The notes under the pieces are model-generated. The model was not told the origin of the DNA. It saw nothing but the letters and a program-made list of their open reading frames with translations, and made no database searches. Made by a program: the position numbers and the translations under genes. From Heliocidaris tuberculata (taxonomy: Eukaryota; Echinodermata; Echinoidea; Camarodonta; Echinometridae), in NCBI GenBank assembly GCA_025618425.1, contig CM046832.1, forward strand, positions 75,731,297-75,795,296: a stretch of DNA of 64,000 nucleotides, in the 5' to 3' direction. Positions within the stretch are counted from its first letter, which is position 1, and the number at the start of each line of letters is the position of its first letter. Below, piece after piece: positions 22,501 to 29,456 of the stretch.

Positions 22501-24785
22501 CAGTATGCATGAAATTAAAGATTTGTTTAATAGTGTTGTTATCAACATATCTCAACTATTTTGTATGCATGACTATGAAGAGACAAAGTGATCAGACTTT
22601 TGGGTTGTTAGGTCAAAGATCAAAGGTCAAAGAGGTCATTTGACATGTAATTATTGGTTTTTACTCTGGTTATCACAGTATTCCAAGAACAGCTGGAACC
22701 ATGAACTTAACTGAATTTAGACGGAGGCATATGGGAGACGCTGTTGCATTTATCTTGTTTTTCATTTCTTTTGTTATCTCTGTGATAACTGTAAAGCTCT
22801 CCATTCTTGCTCTAGGTACTGTGTTAGATCATGCTGATCATCCCTCAGATTCACAAGCAGAAGAGGATAGCGAACACTACAGCAACATAATTGAGGTAAC
22901 CATTATCGTCTCAAGTGATGGAAATAATCTTGATACATGTAAAGTAGGGTGATGGACATAATCTTGATAATATAGCAATGTTATTGAGGTAACTATGTTA
23001 TCATAGCAATGTAATAAATACAGTACTATAGCAATGTTTTAGAGGTAACCATGTTATCATAGCAATGCAACTGATACTATATAGCAATTGAATTGAGGTA
23101 TTCATGTTATCATAGCAATACTATAGCAGTGTTATTGAGGTAACATGTTATCATAGCAGTGTAATAAATACTATTGCAATATTTTTGAGGTAACCATTTT
23201 ACTATAACAATGTAATTGATACTATAGCAATTTAATTGAGATAACCATGTTACTATACTATAGCAATGTACAGTATAAATTGAGGTAACCATATTACTAT
23301 CATAGCAATGTAAATCTTTATAGCAGCCTAATGATGGAGGTAGTCAATTTGTGTATAAAGAAATAAGCAGTTTCAAGAATTCCTCTAAATTAAAATGTCT
23401 CATTACCATAACATAGGTTTACTTTTTAAAAACCTTTTCTCTCTTACAGGAACTATGCACCAAGTACAGGCAAACAAAATCAAAGATATGTACAGCTCTG
23501 TATGTTCACAGTGGGGATTTCACAAGAACAGAAGTGTACCTACAATGTGGTTCACAAACAAAAGGTAATATATTTTCATATTGACATAGTCCATCATTGG
23601 GTTGTGATGAAATATATATGGTTTGGACTCTACTTATTAAATTAGTAAGAGTTTTGAGCCTGGTGAGAAACTAAACTGATGCTCTTTATCTTTAATCTAC
23701 ACTTTCATAAGAAATCAATGTCAAAGAGACTTGTGCATATGGAAACCATAGTTCATATTCTTTTGCTGTTTCACATAATAAAGTATTCTCTCTTTGGCCT
23801 ATAGTTCAAGCATTAATTTCAACATAAGACATACATCAAAGGTAATGCACGGTATAGTTAAAGTCAAAGAAAAATAAATGATAATTTATTTCATTTCCAA
23901 TTTTAATACACTTTTGAGGGGAGAGCACAACCCTGGCCCATGGCCATAAAACTCTTTTTTCAAGAAACCAGGCAGCTGTAAATATCCTGTATTGCCATAG
24001 GTGTACTTGATAATTAATATCCTGTGAAAATCTGAGCTTACAATTCACAGATTTAATTCATTTATTTATTTTTATTCACTTTAATAATTTTGAATTAAAG
24101 AATGATACATGTACTGTATAATAATAAGAAACTCACAACGGAGATTACACAATATAAGGGTGAAAACAGATCTGACTTTTTTGTTTTCTATAATAGTTTG
24201 AGGAAATTTTATTTTTCATGGATTCTACAGACCTAAGATGTAAAACAGATCTTGTATTTATATTTGATTCTATTGAACCTATTCCAAACCCTATCAGAAA
24301 AATTAGCACCTGACTGGGCATGCTATTAATCACAGTTTAATGCCACGGCCCTGTAGACTTACAATCCACAACTTTTACCAGAACTGTGTATTACCTTTAC
24401 ATTATGATATCCCTAAATTGACTTGTTCATCCTATAGTTCTAGGAGGCAGATCTGAATGGTTTATTACATGGCTAATGAATGCTATACTTACAGACATGA
24501 GTTTCAAATTTTACACAGCAGACATTGTGGGAAAGAAATGGTTTGTGTTTTATTATGGGATAATAATTGGGATGTTTTATCTGCTATATAGTGACATAAT
24601 TCATTACTTGATGGGGTAGATTTTTCTGATGATTATAAAGCTTAAAGCACTATTTCAATTTTACAGGTCCCATGTGGTCCAGCTCTCAAGACAAGTTACT
24701 CTTGAGTTCACCTTGCAGACAAGATATCTCTATGAGATACGGCAAAGCAGCAGTCAATCAGCGTCGCAAATGGTTACAATCATAG
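287..24785 (+). CDS. TERF2IP: TERF2IP/RAP1, telomeric shelterin protein, 5'-incomplete, 13 exons
   Basis: RAP1 binds TRF2 in the shelterin complex at telomeres and also acts in transcription. Exons are 287-342, 2176-2280, 5793-5861, 9642-9750, 10718-10838, 13924-14088, 16969-17578, 20134-20222, 20880-20946, 21641-21768, 22816-22895, 23450-23564 and 24667-24785. All junctions are GT-AG and every phase joins, giving 1833 nt ending in TAG. In order the product shows the end of a BRCT domain (NGGGIVTSR, then YIDDCVAANSLLDKSAYR), a Myb domain (YYTAAEDNAILEYI ... NHSWQSMRDHFLKKLEGRLK), a long charged linker, and the RCT domain (ELCTKYRQTKSKICTALYVH ... PMWSSQDDKLL ... VNQRRKWLQS). The visible 610 residues exceed the roughly 400 of vertebrate RAP1, mainly through the linker. 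The first exon(s), encoding the N-terminus, lie upstream of the window. The exon model is inferred by eye; family identity is firm from domain order. Confidence 0.9.
361..920. mobile_element. T2/Kolobok-type palindromic MITE 1
   Basis: Flanked by TTAA (357-360 and 921-924). It begins AGGGCAATCCAACCTT and ends with an imperfect inverse (GGTTGGATTTCCCT). No coding capacity. TTAA target duplications with RRG...CYY ends are the hallmark of Kolobok transposons and the related T2 MITEs. It sits 14 bases after the donor of TERF2IP exon A and shares an internal segment (CTCAAATTGGCAA) with the MITEs at 3790 and 25691. Confidence 0.8.
1122..1722. mobile_element. T2/Kolobok-type palindromic MITE 2
   Basis: TTAA on both sides (1118-1121, 1723-1726). 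Ends AGGCCAAGTCCA...TGGACTTGGCCT, with arms extending about 85 bases (AATAAATAGAGTAAAATTAA is mirrored near 1670-1700). A second inner inverted repeat around a GTGAGTGTGTGA-type motif flanks the centre (about 1300 and 1525). Non-coding. Confidence 0.85.
2176..2280 (+). CDS. TERF2IP: TERF2IP exon B: end of BRCT domain
   Basis: Preceded by a long T tract and TACAG, followed by donor GTTTGT. It encodes ILADGDKHSSPDCLLPSYID and then DCVAANSLLDKSAYR. The S-Y-I-x-D-C segment matches the final helix of the RAP1 BRCT domain. Both ends are phase 2, so the exon is symmetric (105 nt). Confidence 0.9.
2638..3175. mobile_element. T2/Kolobok-type palindromic MITE 3
   Basis: TTAA flanks (2634-2637, 3176-3179). 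Ends AGGAGAATTAACCCC and an inverse copy. The arms continue inward around a mirrored ATGCCATTTTCTTGATG-like segment (2795-2812 and about 3007-3025). Non-coding; in the intron after TERF2IP exon B. Confidence 0.8.
3790..4370. mobile_element. T2/Kolobok-type palindromic MITE 4
   Basis: Long mirrored arms of about 190 bases, beginning AGAAGAATGAAACCCTGG and ending CCAGGGTTTCATTCTCCT, right flank TTAA and left flank CTAA (one change). Same subfamily as 25691-26255: both arms carry CTCAAATTGGCAA next to ACTTTCTATGG. Confidence 0.85.
4371..5792. other. Intron remainder, no supported feature
   Basis: AT-rich intronic DNA between MITE 4 and exon C. I see no coding signal, no clear inverted repeat and no known repeat end. 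Short open frames here lack codon or homology support. Confidence 0.5.
5793..5861 (+). CDS. TERF2IP: TERF2IP exon C: short linker exon between BRCT and Myb (probable)
   Basis: Acceptor TTTCCTCAG, donor GTAGAG. Reads VNSLNEDQSTQASEVTVNVS then TKG with no stop and with phases that fit both neighbours. At 69 nt it is symmetric, so skipping would leave the frame open. The sequence is low in conserved residues; the call rests on splice signals, phase and position. Confidence 0.6.
5862..9641. other. Large TERF2IP intron: pyrimidine-rich and LINE-tail-like DNA
   Basis: Holds a poly-T tract (about 7480-7522), CT-rich microsatellite blocks between 7790 and 8365, a locally GC-rich stretch (8700-8945), and a tail reading AATAAAACCGAAATTGATTG repeated as (GATT)n at about 9124-9158. 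The last resembles the 3' end of a CR1/L2-like LINE on the + strand. A segment at about 6117-6165 (AATACAGAGACTAC ... GGCAATGGGTTAATCGG) is related to 28040-28080. Confidence 0.5.
9642..9750 (+). CDS. TERF2IP: TERF2IP exon D: first part of Myb domain
   Basis: Acceptor TTTACACAG. Encodes RSYYTAAEDNAILEYIAKHP, then a stretch ending IWKRMELMK, covering Myb helices 1 and 2 with the expected acidic and aromatic residues. The donor AAG|GTAAGT at 9751 is the first of three tandemly repeated donors (see 9727-9852). Ends in phase 0. Confidence 0.92.
9727..9852 (+). repeat. 42-bp tandem repeat duplicating an exon end plus its 5' splice site (3 full units plus a partial fourth)
   Basis: Units begin at 9727, 9769 and 9811, with a diverging fourth at 9853. 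Each holds 24 nt of the Myb exon end (WKRMELMK) and 18 nt of intron including GTAAGT. Donor GTs are at 9751, 9793 and 9835; the third is preceded by AAA instead of AAG. Because 42 is a multiple of three and no unit has a stop, using donor 2 or 3 would add 14 or 28 residues (VSVQSIWKRMELMK per unit) between Myb helices 2 and 3. If none is used, the frame closes a little downstream, near 9895. Confidence 0.9.
10231..10445 (+). mobile_element. tRNA-derived SINE
   Basis: Starts with a tRNA-like head: an A-box-like TGGCTCAGTAGTAGAGC and a B-box GGGTTCGAAACC at usual tRNA spacing. A non-tRNA body follows (AAGGCATTAATCCTCATTACC ...), which rules out a functional tRNA gene. Intronic in TERF2IP. Confidence 0.75.
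10718..10838 (+). CDS. TERF2IP: TERF2IP exon E: second part of Myb domain
   Basis: Acceptor CACCTGCACAG, donor GTATAT. Reads ITNHSWQSMRDHFLKKLEGR and then a basic stretch KKYTKEREEKLLMKQQKDS. HSWQSxRDxFxKxL is the recognition-helix region of the RAP1 Myb domain and the clearest family signature in the gene. Confidence 0.95.
10928..11300. repeat. Dispersed repeat with AGGTCA-type motifs (copy a)
   Basis: Begins near TGATGCTGGAGGCATTATGTTTT with a pyrimidine-rich block, then holds GGTCAAAAGTCAAAGGTCACC. Related to 21858-22770. A similar stretch resumes at 12683-12980, suggesting that later elements split one long repeat. Confidence 0.6.
11330..12125. mobile_element. Fold-back element, core 11480-12022
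   Basis: GACGTCAAAGACAGG ... CAAGCAGACGATGTCCCATA (11478-11518) is mirrored by TATGGGACGTCGTCTGCTTG ... TTGACGTC at 11978-12024. Outer limits are uncertain. Non-coding. Confidence 0.6.
12284..12678. mobile_element. Palindromic MITE with TTAA flanks and GG...CC ends
   Basis: TTAA at 12280-12283 and 12679-12682. Ends GGCCACCTTACGATTGG and mirror with about 35-base arms (ACGATTGGTCTGCGATCCGA). The right arm has a short extra segment. Target duplication is as in Kolobok/piggyBac, but the ends do not fit the AGG group of the other MITEs. Confidence 0.75.
13614..13738. mobile_element. Short hairpin MITE
   Basis: About 50-base arms: GATGAGACAAACTATCACTT ... GGCGATCTG is mirrored after a 17-base loop by CAGATCGCC ... 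TATAGTTTGTCCCATC. Would form a stable hairpin in intronic RNA. Confidence 0.75.
13924..14088 (+). CDS. TERF2IP: TERF2IP exon F: acidic linker
   Basis: Acceptor TTTATAG, donor GTGAGA. Encodes an acidic region (SEVDINEPRDEDFERE ... EDEPSDTSSFDLDLFQAASK) without a recognised fold. The phases fit exons E and G. Confidence 0.85.
14089..16968. other. TERF2IP intron with a degenerate SINE-like segment
   Basis: About 15255-15540 resembles a worn tRNA-derived SINE: GTCCTGGTCTAGTGGGTAGG, a weak B-box, and a tail CCCTGGGTAAATAAATATTA with an ATT-rich end. The rest shows no coding signal. Confidence 0.4.
16969..17578 (+). CDS. TERF2IP: TERF2IP exon G: large charged linker exon
   Basis: At 610 nt this is the largest exon, and it explains the long protein. 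It starts after AAATCAAG and ends at donor GTAATG. The product is rich in K, R, E and S with many possible phosphorylation sites. Near its end is a short internal repeat, DGIDDSALNLDGIDDSAM. There are basic clusters (KQGKKSKAEK, KTRGKK) that could be nuclear-localisation signals. No domain is recognised. Confidence 0.88.
17929..19668. mobile_element. 1.74-kb terminal-inverted-repeat element
   Basis: Ends are exact inverse copies of 15 bases (AGGGCAATTCCAAGC ... GCTTGGAATTGCCCT). ATTACGGAATGACA-like motifs recur inside in both orientations (about 17945, 18125, 18800, 19340). No clear target duplication. It carries the exon-like minus-strand frame at 18899-19128. Superfamily not assigned. Confidence 0.65.
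18899..19128 (-). pseudogene. Exon-like open frame of unknown family inside the TIR element
   Basis: On the minus strand, AG at 19129-19130 is followed by 76 open codons ending CAG|GTATCC at 18899/18898. The product includes FKAFWKALTDEDCLTVSAKS and VTEYVRWRRSLDDLNRLVDV, whose composition is strongly protein-like. I do not recognise the family. It may be an exon of the element's own transposase gene or a captured host exon. The putative acceptor lacks a good pyrimidine tract. Confidence 0.45.
20134..20222 (+). CDS. TERF2IP: TERF2IP exon H: basic linker
   Basis: Acceptor TTATTTCAAG, donor GTAATC. Reads KTDVSSPEKIVVVRLSSTKK then RKTPVKSPL. The TKKRKTPVK segment is a plausible nuclear-localisation signal. 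Its first base completes the codon left open by exon G. Confidence 0.8.
20225..20362 (+). repeat. Three-copy tandem repeat (about 50-55 bp) next to a splice donor
   Basis: TAATCCACTT(G/C)TTA(T/G)CA followed by an AT-rich half recurs at about 20225, 20270 and 20320. The array starts within the donor sequence of TERF2IP exon H, but the later copies (ATAATCC) lack the GT. Confidence 0.6.
20880..20946 (+). CDS. TERF2IP: TERF2IP exon I: linker
   Basis: Acceptor GTCTTTGCAG, donor GTAAAA. Encodes TATIESQKEPRKLHISDSSP followed by N and a split codon. No domain is seen; kept on splice signals and phase. Confidence 0.78.
21276..21295 (+). repeat. Poly-G tract
   Basis: A run of 20 G. One of many in the window; similar runs lie near 25303, 26518, 27047, 29486, 35854, 36291, 38748, 49810, 57751 and 60506. 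Run lengths may be sequencing-sensitive. Confidence 0.9.
21641..21768 (+). CDS. TERF2IP: TERF2IP exon J: RS- and SD-rich linker
   Basis: Acceptor TTGTTATAG, donor GTGAGC. Reads TPSRRSRRGIEIVSDSSASD and then DSTSDVLPMKRTRHTSTPHK. The SDSSASDDS run resembles casein-kinase-2 or SUMO-interacting stretches (inference). Confidence 0.82.
21858..22770. repeat. Dispersed repeat with tandem AGGTCA-rich units (copy b)
   Basis: Begins TATGCCTCCTCCCACCGAAGG and ends near GACGGAGGCATATGGGAGAC, so the outermost TATGCCTCC is mirrored. Between lie about five degenerate units of 120-170 bp, each with ACTTGGTA(T/C)TAGTATGCATC and GGTCAAAGGTCA-like direct repeats. Intronic between TERF2IP exons J and K. Confidence 0.7.
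22816..22895 (+). CDS. TERF2IP: TERF2IP exon K: acidic linker leading into RCT
   Basis: Acceptor TTGCTCTAG, donor GTAACC, phase 1 to 0. Encodes VLDHADHPSDSQAEEDSEHY then SNIIE. It connects directly to ELCTKY of the RCT domain. Confidence 0.82.
22896..23330 (+). repeat. Tandem repeat with ATAGCAATGT / GAGGTAACCATGTTA units
   Basis: About seven irregular units of 50-65 bp alternate ATAGCAATG and TTGAGGTAACCATGTTATCA. The first unit overlaps the donor of TERF2IP exon K (GAG|GTAACC), so GAGGTAAC is repeated several times downstream of the real splice site. Confidence 0.7.
23450..23564 (+). CDS. TERF2IP: TERF2IP exon L: RCT domain, first half
   Basis: Acceptor CTCTCTTACAG, donor GTAATA. Encodes ELCTKYRQTKSKICTALYVH then SGDFTRTEVYLQCGSQTK. 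The helix pattern, and the S-G-D/E-x-x-x-T segment after it, match the RAP1 C-terminal region that binds TRF2 in vertebrates. Confidence 0.92.
24667..24785 (+). CDS. TERF2IP: TERF2IP terminal coding exon: RCT domain, second half, stop
   Basis: Acceptor TTTTACAG. Reads GPMWSSQDDKLLLSSPCRQD-type sequence (here SSQDKLLLSSPCRQDISMRY) and GKAAVNQRRKWLQS, then TAG. The W-S-x-Q-D motif and the basic end match the end of vertebrate RAP1. Confidence 0.92.
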
Positions 24786-24794
24786 ACATCTTGG

Positions 24795-24873
24795 AATAAA
24801 ATACCTTGAAATATGCTTCTTATATATAAAAAATGTTGTCAAATGCTCGGTACAAAAGTATTTCTACAATAAA
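24795..24873 (+). promoter_or_regulatory. Candidate polyadenylation signals of TERF2IP
   Basis: AATAAA occurs at 24795-24800, only ten bases after the stop, and again at 24868-24873. The second leaves a more usual 3' UTR. No transcript evidence is available. Confidence 0.5.
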
Positions 24874-25690
24874 ATTCAGATTGGTTTATAAGCATGAAGA
24901 TTTAACTTTCTCTAGATAGAGTTTTGTGTATTTTTTTGTTTTTGAAGGTCTTGCATGCTAGTACATGTCAGAGTTGGCTGTTAAATACCTGGTGGCAAAT
25001 AACAATATTACTACCAGTAAATACTGCCTAGCAGGAGATAGAAATATGTTGTCATTTCTTGTAATGGTTCTTTTCAAATATAAGCTTAAAATAGAACTAA
25101 ATTGTCAAAATTAGTTTGAAAACTTTAATGATACCTCTTGGGTTACTACTGTTACACTATTTTCAGTCCCACTGTTTTCCTATGTAAGCCAGTTATTCCC
25201 TTTGCAATGCTGCACCATATGCGATGTGCAGAAAAGCTGAGTACATGTATATGGAGGTGAATATGGGGAAGGTATGTACTTAGTGAAAATGTGCACAATG
25301 GGGGGGGGGGGGGGGGGGGGGGGGGATAAAACAACTGAGCCATTGGTGATCCTTGTATTTCAAAAATTCACTTTTCGGGGCCCTTATGTGCAGGTAGGGT
25401 CAATGAATATGGGTGGATGTTCCTATATCTCATCTATTCTTAATTTTGTACCTAAAAATATTTTATGATTTTTATTTTGATTATATTGTACATGTAGTGT
25501 CATTGATCACTAGCAGTATTCAATGAAAATACAGTTATATGTGAGGGAGCAAGGCAAGTTAGCAAAAATTTTGGACACATTTCCTTTTGAATTATCGTTT
25601 TTGGACAGGTGCAGACATTGCATGCATAATCTATATTTTTATATTTAAAGTTATTTCAGCATGAATTTCATTCATAAAGTAAAACGTTAA

Positions 25691-26255
25691 AGGAAACCAA
25701 AACCCAAGGAGAGAATCAATGTTATTGGAAAGTGAAAATTCAGAGAAGCACTTTACAAAAAGTTTCATTAAAATTGGTTAAAAAATGAAGAGAGTTATGG
25801 AAGTTTGAAAAGTCTCGTTTTACTTTCTATGGGGATCCTCAAATTGGCAAAATTGCTTCAAAATGGCTGATTTTGTGAACAACTCTCCATTTGTTTTGTA
25901 CACAGATTTTGAGATTTTCCCCATTATCTTTCAAGGTGCAGTTAATCTCCTTCTGAGCTCAACATATATAATGGGAAAATGTATTTTACACCACATATGT
26001 CGAGTTCAGGAGGAGACAAGGAGCACCCTGAGAGATAATGGGGAAAATCTGAAAATCTGTGTACAAAACAAATGGAGAGTTGTTCACAAAATCAGCCATT
26101 TTGAAGCAATTTTGCCAATTTGAGGATCCCCATAGAAAGTAAAACGAGACTTTTCAAACTTCCATAACTCTCTCATTTTTTAACCAATTTTAAAGTGCTT
26201 CTCTGACTTTTCACTTTCCAATAATATTGATTCTCTCCTTGGGTTTTGGTTTCCT
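25691..26255. mobile_element. T2/Kolobok-type palindromic MITE 5
   Basis: Perfect TTAA flanks (25687-25690, 26256-26259). Ends AGGAAACCAAAACCCAAG and inverse. Arms of about 180-200 bases are nearly complementary. Same subfamily as 3790-4370. Lies about 0.9 kb downstream of the TERF2IP stop. Confidence 0.88.
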
Positions 26256-27031
26256 TTAATTCAATTTTATCTATTGGGATAGTACCTGTTCGAAGATATG
26301 CGGACACTTTTGTCTTCTCTTTAGTTTTGAAGTTTGGCTTAATAGCCTATGCTTGTGAGCGTGTGAGGTTACATTGTGGCCAAGCAAAAAAATTTTAAGA
26401 AAATGTCCAAGCTTTATGAGGTTTTAACAGCAATTTAATTATTATTGACCTAGCAATAATATCCAAACTTAATTGAAAAGTCACTCAAATTTTTGTTTTC
26501 TTGGTTGGAAATCTGTCGGGGGGGGGGGGGGCAGATAGGGTTCAAATACACTAGTGTTTGACCATGTATGATTGTGAAAACATCTTGCTGCTAGTTTGTT
26601 TACTCAAATGATGACATAAATAATTTCTATATGCTCTTTAAAAAAATATAGTAAGGTTTGTGTAAAGGAAGCTTTTGTACATTTATGAAGAAAATATGTA
26701 AAACACATAGTCACATACCCTTGTACTTACATTGCTTATCATTACATAATGCCTGTAGATTATTAATAAATGATTTGACAGAAGTTTAAAATAGCAGATC
26801 ATGTTTAAAAAAATTATTTCTTGCATAATTTGGTAATCTGTTACATAGTTATGTTACCACAGAACAAAAAACAAAACAAAAACAACCCTTAGCCTTTGTA
26901 CTTGGGTATAAATAATTGCCTAATGTTTTTTTCCTCTTTGAGCATACTTGAAATTGTCTTGAATTTTCAAGCAATAGTGTCCATGATACACCCCACAGAA
27001 CTAAAAAGTATGTACAGTAATGAATAATGTA

Positions 27032-27199
27032 CAGGGGCGGATCCAGGGGGGGGGGGCGAATCGGCCATGGCCACCCCCCCCCTCTTTTTGAATCCCAACT
27101 GGGATACCTTAAGTACACAATAAAAAACAAATTGCCTCCTTAATTGTGTACTTTTCTGGCAACAACCCCCTCTTTTACAAAATCCTTGATCCGTCCCTG
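27032..27199. mobile_element. Short hAT-like element, CAGGGGCGGATC ends
   Basis: Starts CAGGGGCGGATCC with a G-run, has an internal C-run, and ends GGATCCGTCCCTG-like (GATCCGTCCCTG). Resembles the CAGGGGCG family below, but the flanks do not show a clean 8-bp duplication. Confidence 0.5.
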
Positions 27200-27430
27200 A
27201 TGTACTATTAATGATAATGAGGAATTGAATGTACATTTGGCTCCAGCCACATTTTATCCTGGTTTTATTTCATGAAAGATGAAGGGTTATGGTTTGTGTT
27301 ACAGTGGGGTTTTGGGTTCAATAAGTTATGTGAATTGTAGATTAGTTTTTCAGGATTACACCATGTAATTCTTTCAAGGAATAAGAGCCCTGAAAAGGGC
27401 TGGTGAGCTCCGCTAAGAGCTCTGTGGTTC

Positions 27431-27471
27431 TCGACGTTTCGATCAGTATGCTCTGATCGTCATCAGGAGAA
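27431..27471 (-). ncRNA. Hammerhead-ribozyme-like motif, copy 1
   Basis: Minus strand reads TTCTC-CTGATGA-C-GATCAG-AGCATA-CTGATC-GAAAC-GTC-GAGAA. CTGATGA and GAAA are the conserved core. GATCAG/CTGATC forms stem II, TTCTC/GAGAA forms stem I, and AC/GU gives a minimal stem III ending at a GUC cleavage triplet. One extra C sits between CTGATGA and stem II, and stem III has no loop, so single-copy activity is doubtful. Confidence 0.5.
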
Positions 27472-27851
27472 TGACTAGAACACTGCCCAGTGGAGGCTAT
27501 TTATTGCCTACGGAGGGATCCGATTCACAGCCTGTTTGGCGCCAATCGGAAATGCCCGCGAATTTGATTCACGGGTGCATTCTCATTCTGGTCACTGGTG
27601 GCGCTATAATTCCTCTAAACAGAGAAAGCACCGGACGGTGCCATTGTTTTCTCTGAATAAAGAACAAGGGCCAGATTTTCCGCTGAATGATTGCTCCCCT
27701 TTAGAGCCGGTATTTAGTGAAGTATCAGCGACACTTTCATGGTGGAGAAACTGAATTGTAGATTAGTTTTTCAGGATTACACCATGTAATTCTTTCAAGG
27801 AATAAGAGCCCTGAAAAGGGCTGGTGAGCTCCGCTAAGAGCTCTGTGGTTC

Positions 27852-27892
27852 TCGACGTTTCGATCAGTATACTCTGATCGTCATCAGGAGAA
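27852..27892 (-). ncRNA. Hammerhead-ribozyme-like motif, copy 2
   Basis: Same arrangement as copy 1 with one change in the stem II loop (AGTATA instead of AGCATA). The tandem placement would allow the dimeric form that minimal stem III hammerheads are thought to use. Confidence 0.5.
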
Positions 27893-28069
27893 TGACTAGA
27901 ACACTGCCCAGTGGAGGCTATTTATTGCCTACGGAGGGATCCGATTCACAGCCTGTTTGGCGCCAATCGGAAATGCCCGCGAATTTGATTCGGTATTATG
28001 TGTTCGGTATTTAATGACTATGGGATTCTCTATAGGCTTAATACAGGGACCATCCAGCTCTCATAGGCA

Positions 28070-28310
28070 ATGGGTTATCGGTTGAATGGGTTATCGGCTG
28101 AATGGGTTATCGGCTGAATGGGTTACCGGCTGAATGGGTTACCGGCTGAATGGGTTACCGGCTGAATGGGTTACCGGCTGAATGGGTTACCGGCTGAATG
28201 GGTTACCGGCTGAATGGGTTACCGGCTGAATGGGTTACCGGCTGAATGGGTTACCGGCTGAATGGGTTACCGGCTGAATGGGTTACCGGCTGAATGGGTT
28301 ATCGGCTGAA
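28070..28310 (+). repeat. 16-bp minisatellite, about 15 copies
   Basis: Unit GGGTTACCGGCTGAAT, with GGGTTATCGGCTGAAT at both edges and the C variant in the middle. The first unit grows out of a dispersed repeat end (AGGCAATGGGTTATCGG) also seen at about 6145-6163, which shows the seed sequence. Confidence 0.92.
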
Positions 28311-29456
28311 GTCACAAAAATTGAAAAATTTGACCAGTGTTAGAAATTGACCATGTGTCACACAGTCATTGAAAACTAATTTTACAAATGACAGTTGTAA
28401 AAAGAAATAATTTTATGTACTAATTTGGGCCAGCACTTTAGGAGAATCAATCTCAAAATTTACATTTTTTCATTCATAGATATTTGATTTATTCCTCTTT
28501 GGTCTGTAATGCACACCATACTAAAACATACAAGAGAGGAACCAATCAAGATAATTACAAGAATCTGACAGACTCATTGGAAGAAGGAAAAGGGAATTTG
28601 TGCAAAATGGAGAGAGAGAGTGAGAGAGATATAGAGATAGAGAGAAGGGGAAGGAGGGAGAGAGAAAAGAGAATGAGAGAGATTGATAAGATTAGAAAAA
28701 GGCAGATAATTTGAGGCCTGTGAGATAAGAGAAAAGCGAAAAATCAAAGGAAGTTGTATATTTCATTGTTTATGTATGTTTTTTACGATTCATATATGAT
28801 TTCTTTGTGAATGAAATATAGATATTTATATCCTACATCAAAAAGAAAAAAAAAATCTGCAAGAATTGTCCAGGGATGGCTCACATAACTCCATTCTTAA
28901 AAGAATAGAAGAAAAGAAAGAAAGAAAAAAAAAATGGATATGATGTGATGTCAATCATGGTACCGCAGGCCCTATATCCTGGATATATATGTTTGAAAAC
29001 CAGTTCAAAGCTATTGATATTGCAATATCGCTCCGCGTGGACAAAAATGATGAGCTGATATTAATTTTCTGATTTATTTCATTACAATTTACATTTTTAA
29101 TTTTCAATCTATGATGAGGGGTATAAGTGGAAAATATCATAAGGAGGTGTCCTTTTGTTAAAAAACTATAAAGAAAAGTAAACCTATTTTTCTGGTATTA
29201 TTTGACAGCTTGCTTACTTTTTTATCTTCTCCTTTACAATTTTACTTCCCCCTTTAATAATCATATTTTTTGCTTCTTCATCATTGCTCTTTCTTTCTTT
29301 TTTTATAAAGCTCTCATTACTTTTACCTGGGCTCTTGAGATTATTATATTAGGTTTCTCAGAAAATATATAACACAAAAACTATGAAAATGTACTAGAAA
29401 ACCCAACGAAAAGTCTTTTACGGAAACTTAAAGATATACATATACACTGTATGTAG
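28311..29456. other. Intergenic DNA, GA-rich low-complexity segment
   Basis: 28608-28690 is GAGA-rich low-complexity sequence. The remainder is AT-rich with no supported gene or element end. Confidence 0.5.

Larger units (their letters stand above)
27331..27991 (-). mobile_element. Penelope-like element fragment with two direct 240-bp terminal repeats
   Basis: 27331-27570 and 27752-27991 are nearly identical direct repeats at 421-base spacing; I see one difference (TATGCT versus TATACT). A 181-base unique spacer separates them. On the minus strand each repeat carries a hammerhead-like core. Direct 'pseudo-LTRs' with hammerhead motifs are known from Penelope-like retroelements. No reverse transcriptase or GIY-YIG frame is present. 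Confidence 0.6.

Noticed and set aside
25863..26123. 86-codon frame downstream of RAP1
   Set aside because: Falls wholly inside palindromic MITE 5; a mirror-image artefact.
28070..28310. Regular repeat array that might be taken for a CRISPR
   Set aside because: Units are 16 bp head-to-tail with no unique spacers, in animal DNA beside transposons; it is a minisatellite.
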